Assembly (NCBI GenBank): GCA_002484335.1
Contig: DLJQ01000012.1
Span: 40,282-104,281, forward strand
Reading direction: 5' to 3'
DNA: 64,000 nt
Origin: Flavobacteriales bacterium UBA7612
Lineage (GTDB): Bacteria; Bacteroidota; Bacteroidia; Flavobacteriales; Weeksellaceae
Shown here: piece by piece, positions 62,609-64,000 of the stretch
How the letters are laid out: each line of letters starts with the position of its first letter
Position numbering within the stretch: the first letter of the stretch is position 1
Notes under the pieces: model-generated
Seen by the model: only the letters and a program-made list of their open reading frames with translations
Database searches by the model: none
What the model was told of the DNA's origin: nothing
Program-made: the position numbers and the translations under genes

Positions 62609-63481
62609 ATGAAAAATACAAAAAAAATAATCTTAATAACCGGTTCTACACAAGGATTAGGAAAAATTACAGCGACTGAATTAGCAAAAGAAGGTCATCA
62701 AATTATTATACATGGTCGCAATAAAAATAAATTAGAGAAAGTCCGAAATAAAATTATTCAGATTACAGGAAATAATAATATAGATATTATTGTAGCTGAC
62801 CTTTTATCACTTGAAGATACAGTAAAAATGTCCAATGAAATAATAACAAATTATGATAAATTGGATATTTTGATTAACAATGCTGGAGCATTTTTTAATA
62901 AAAATAGAGAAGAAACTGAAGAAGGTTTTGAAAAAACAATTACTCTTAATTTATTCGCTCCCTTTATTCTAATGAAGTCTTTAGCTGATTTACTTGCTAA
63001 AAGTGATGAAGGAAGAATTATAAATCTATCTTCTGCAATGCATAAACGTGGTGGGAAACCTAATTTTTCAGATTTTCAATTGAAAAATGATTACAAACCT
63101 GATAAAGCTTATGGTTTATCTAAATTATATCTTATTTGGATATCTAGACATATGGTTTCTTATTTAAAAGATAGAGGAATTAATAATGTTACTGTTAATG
63201 TATGCCATCCTGGTGCTGCTGCAACTAATTTTGGACAAGATGCAGACAAAGGATTTCTTTTTAATCTTATTTTTAAAGTGGCATTACTTGTAATGGATAA
63301 ACCTGAAAAAGGAGCAATGACAAGTATTTATTTAGCGTCTTCTCCTGATGTAAAAAATGTAACAGGTCAATTTTTTGGAAATAGAAATAATATCCAAAAA
63401 CCTGATGATAGATATTATTCGAAAATAAATGAACAGAAAGTTTGGGATTACTGCATAGAAATAACAAAAAAATATTTATGA
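62609..63481 (+). CDS. Short-chain dehydrogenase (retinol dehydrogenase-like)
   Basis: 290 residues. Cofactor loop TGSTQGLGKITA, NNAGAFF, Ser in INLSSAMH and catalytic YGLSK near 170. Length and the C-terminal part (CHPGAAATNFG) match the extended retinol/protochlorophyllide-type SDR. It is 74 bases after the hydrolase and overlaps the next gene by four bases (ATGA). Confidence 0.88.
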   Translation: MKNTKKIILITGSTQGLGKITATELAKEGHQIIIHGRNKNKLEKVRNKIIQITGNNNIDIIVADLLSLEDTVKMSNEIITNYDKLDILINNAGAFFNKNREETEEGFEKTITLNLFAPFILMKSLADLLAKSDEGRIINLSSAMHKRGGKPNFSDFQLKNDYKPDKAYGLSKLYLIWISRHMVSYLKDRGINNVTVNVCHPGAAATNFGQDADKGFLFNLIFKVALLVMDKPEKGAMTSIYLASSPDVKNVTGQFFGNRNNIQKPDDRYYSKINEQKVWDYCIEITKKYL

Positions 63482-63975
63482 TAAAATTACTTATTGCTTC
63501 ACTACTTTTTGTGATGATTGGAATTACAATTTTATCATTTACTCGTATGCAATACAAAGGAAAAAGATATGCTATACAGAACATTCAAACTGGAAAAAAC
63601 ATACGCCCTTATGCTGCTGGCAAACAAGATGGTAATCGCTTGATTTTATATAATAGTTATCGTTGGAAATGTATGACTTGGGATTTAAAAGAAACAGGAG
63701 AAAATACTTATCAACTTCAGAATAGGTATACAGAGAAAACTTTTCAGGTTGATGCAAAATTAAATGGGAAACTTAATCAGATACAATTGGATGATAATTC
63801 ACAAGAATGGGAATTTATAAAACAAGCAGAGAACACTTATCTTATAAAACAAAAAGAAACCAATTTATATATAAGTATTTCATCCGAAGAAACTAATTCT
63901 GATATTGTCTTAAAACCTTTAAATAATACAAAAGAACAGTTGTGGAGATTGGTTAAACAAAATCCTCTTCTTTAA
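63478..63975 (+). CDS. Beta-trefoil (ricin-B-like) protein with N-terminal membrane anchor
   Basis: 165 residues from ATG 63478, which overlaps the SDR stop; an upstream ATG inside the SDR gene is less likely. A hydrophobic helix (about 3-21) anchors or exports it. The rest has three similar units, each with an aromatic-Trp ending: MTWDLKE, QEWEFIK and QLWRLVK, the Q-x-W type of ricin-B trefoils. Carbohydrate binding is likely but not certain. It probably acts outside the inner membrane. Confidence 0.7.
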   Translation: MIKLLIASLLFVMIGITILSFTRMQYKGKRYAIQNIQTGKNIRPYAAGKQDGNRLILYNSYRWKCMTWDLKETGENTYQLQNRYTEKTFQVDAKLNGKLNQIQLDDNSQEWEFIKQAENTYLIKQKETNLYISISSEETNSDIVLKPLNNTKEQLWRLVKQNPLL

Positions 63976-64000
63976 GTAAAATACAAATTGATAATAGAAA

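Noticed and set aside
1..64000. tRNA, rRNA, CRISPR or prophage
   Set aside because: I read the intergenic regions and found no cloverleaf-like sequence, no regular spacer-repeat array and no phage genes.

Overview
The window reads as a chromosomal segment from a member of the Flavobacteriia (Bacteroidota). The evidence is the AT-rich composition, promoters of the Bacteroidota type (-33 TTTG, -7 TAnnTTTG), weak Shine-Dalgarno signals and typical flavobacterial families (DUF2490, NYN-LOTUS, QueH, four-helix-bundle S23 gene, zinc-less sirtuin, CarboxypepD/TonB-type barrel remnant). I cannot name the genus from sequence alone. I saw no rRNA, tRNA, CRISPR array, prophage or complete insertion sequence.

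Layout. 1-8.1 kb holds housekeeping and transport genes: the 5' part of mutL, putP, a thioredoxin-fold DUF255 protein, a HEAT-repeat/3-methyladenine glycosylase fusion, an EamA exporter and a class III sirtuin. 8.2-15.0 kb is a MarR-controlled fatty acid beta-oxidation operon in the order fadN-fadA-fadE, interrupted by a four-helix-bundle gene that sits between AT-rich inverted repeats. 15.3-20.2 kb carries Kup, a FUSC protein, a D-2-hydroxyacid dehydrogenase and an AraC regulator.

20.3-39.4 kb is the most striking part: 24 tightly packed plus-strand genes in two transcription blocks (15 + 9), starting divergently from the AraC gene. They encode four aldo-keto reductases, two MRJP/Yellow-like proteins, an atypical AroE-like dehydrogenase, HIBADH-, SDR- and Gfo/Idh-type dehydrogenases, dienelactone-type and other alpha/beta hydrolases, a metallo-beta-lactamase fold protein, VOC, cupin, ABM, PPC and DoxX proteins and an MFS exporter. 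About half carry export signals. My inference is a substrate-processing or detoxification pathway split between periplasm and cytoplasm; its substrate is not readable from the sequence.

39.6-49.3 kb contains queH, a zinc acylase, NYN-LOTUS and DUF2490 genes, then an organic hydroperoxide locus (ohr ... ohrR) split by a 2-kb segment with a nitroreductase and a PfpI protein lying between two ~275-bp direct repeats. An aldehyde dehydrogenase and a frameshifted bestrophin follow. 49.3-64 kb is mixed: nitronate monooxygenase, unknown proteins, a Crp/Fnr regulator next to a perfect FNR-type box and a lactonase-like hydrolase, a decayed AraC/outer-membrane-barrel chimera, glycerol dehydrogenase, a large membrane-anchored SF2 helicase, a methyltransferase, MerR with a divergent promoter, another metallo-hydrolase, an SDR and a beta-trefoil-like protein.

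Two intergenic repeat families run through the window. Family A has six copies with a central stem that changes sequence but keeps pairing. Family B has two direct copies flanking the nitroreductase/PfpI pair.
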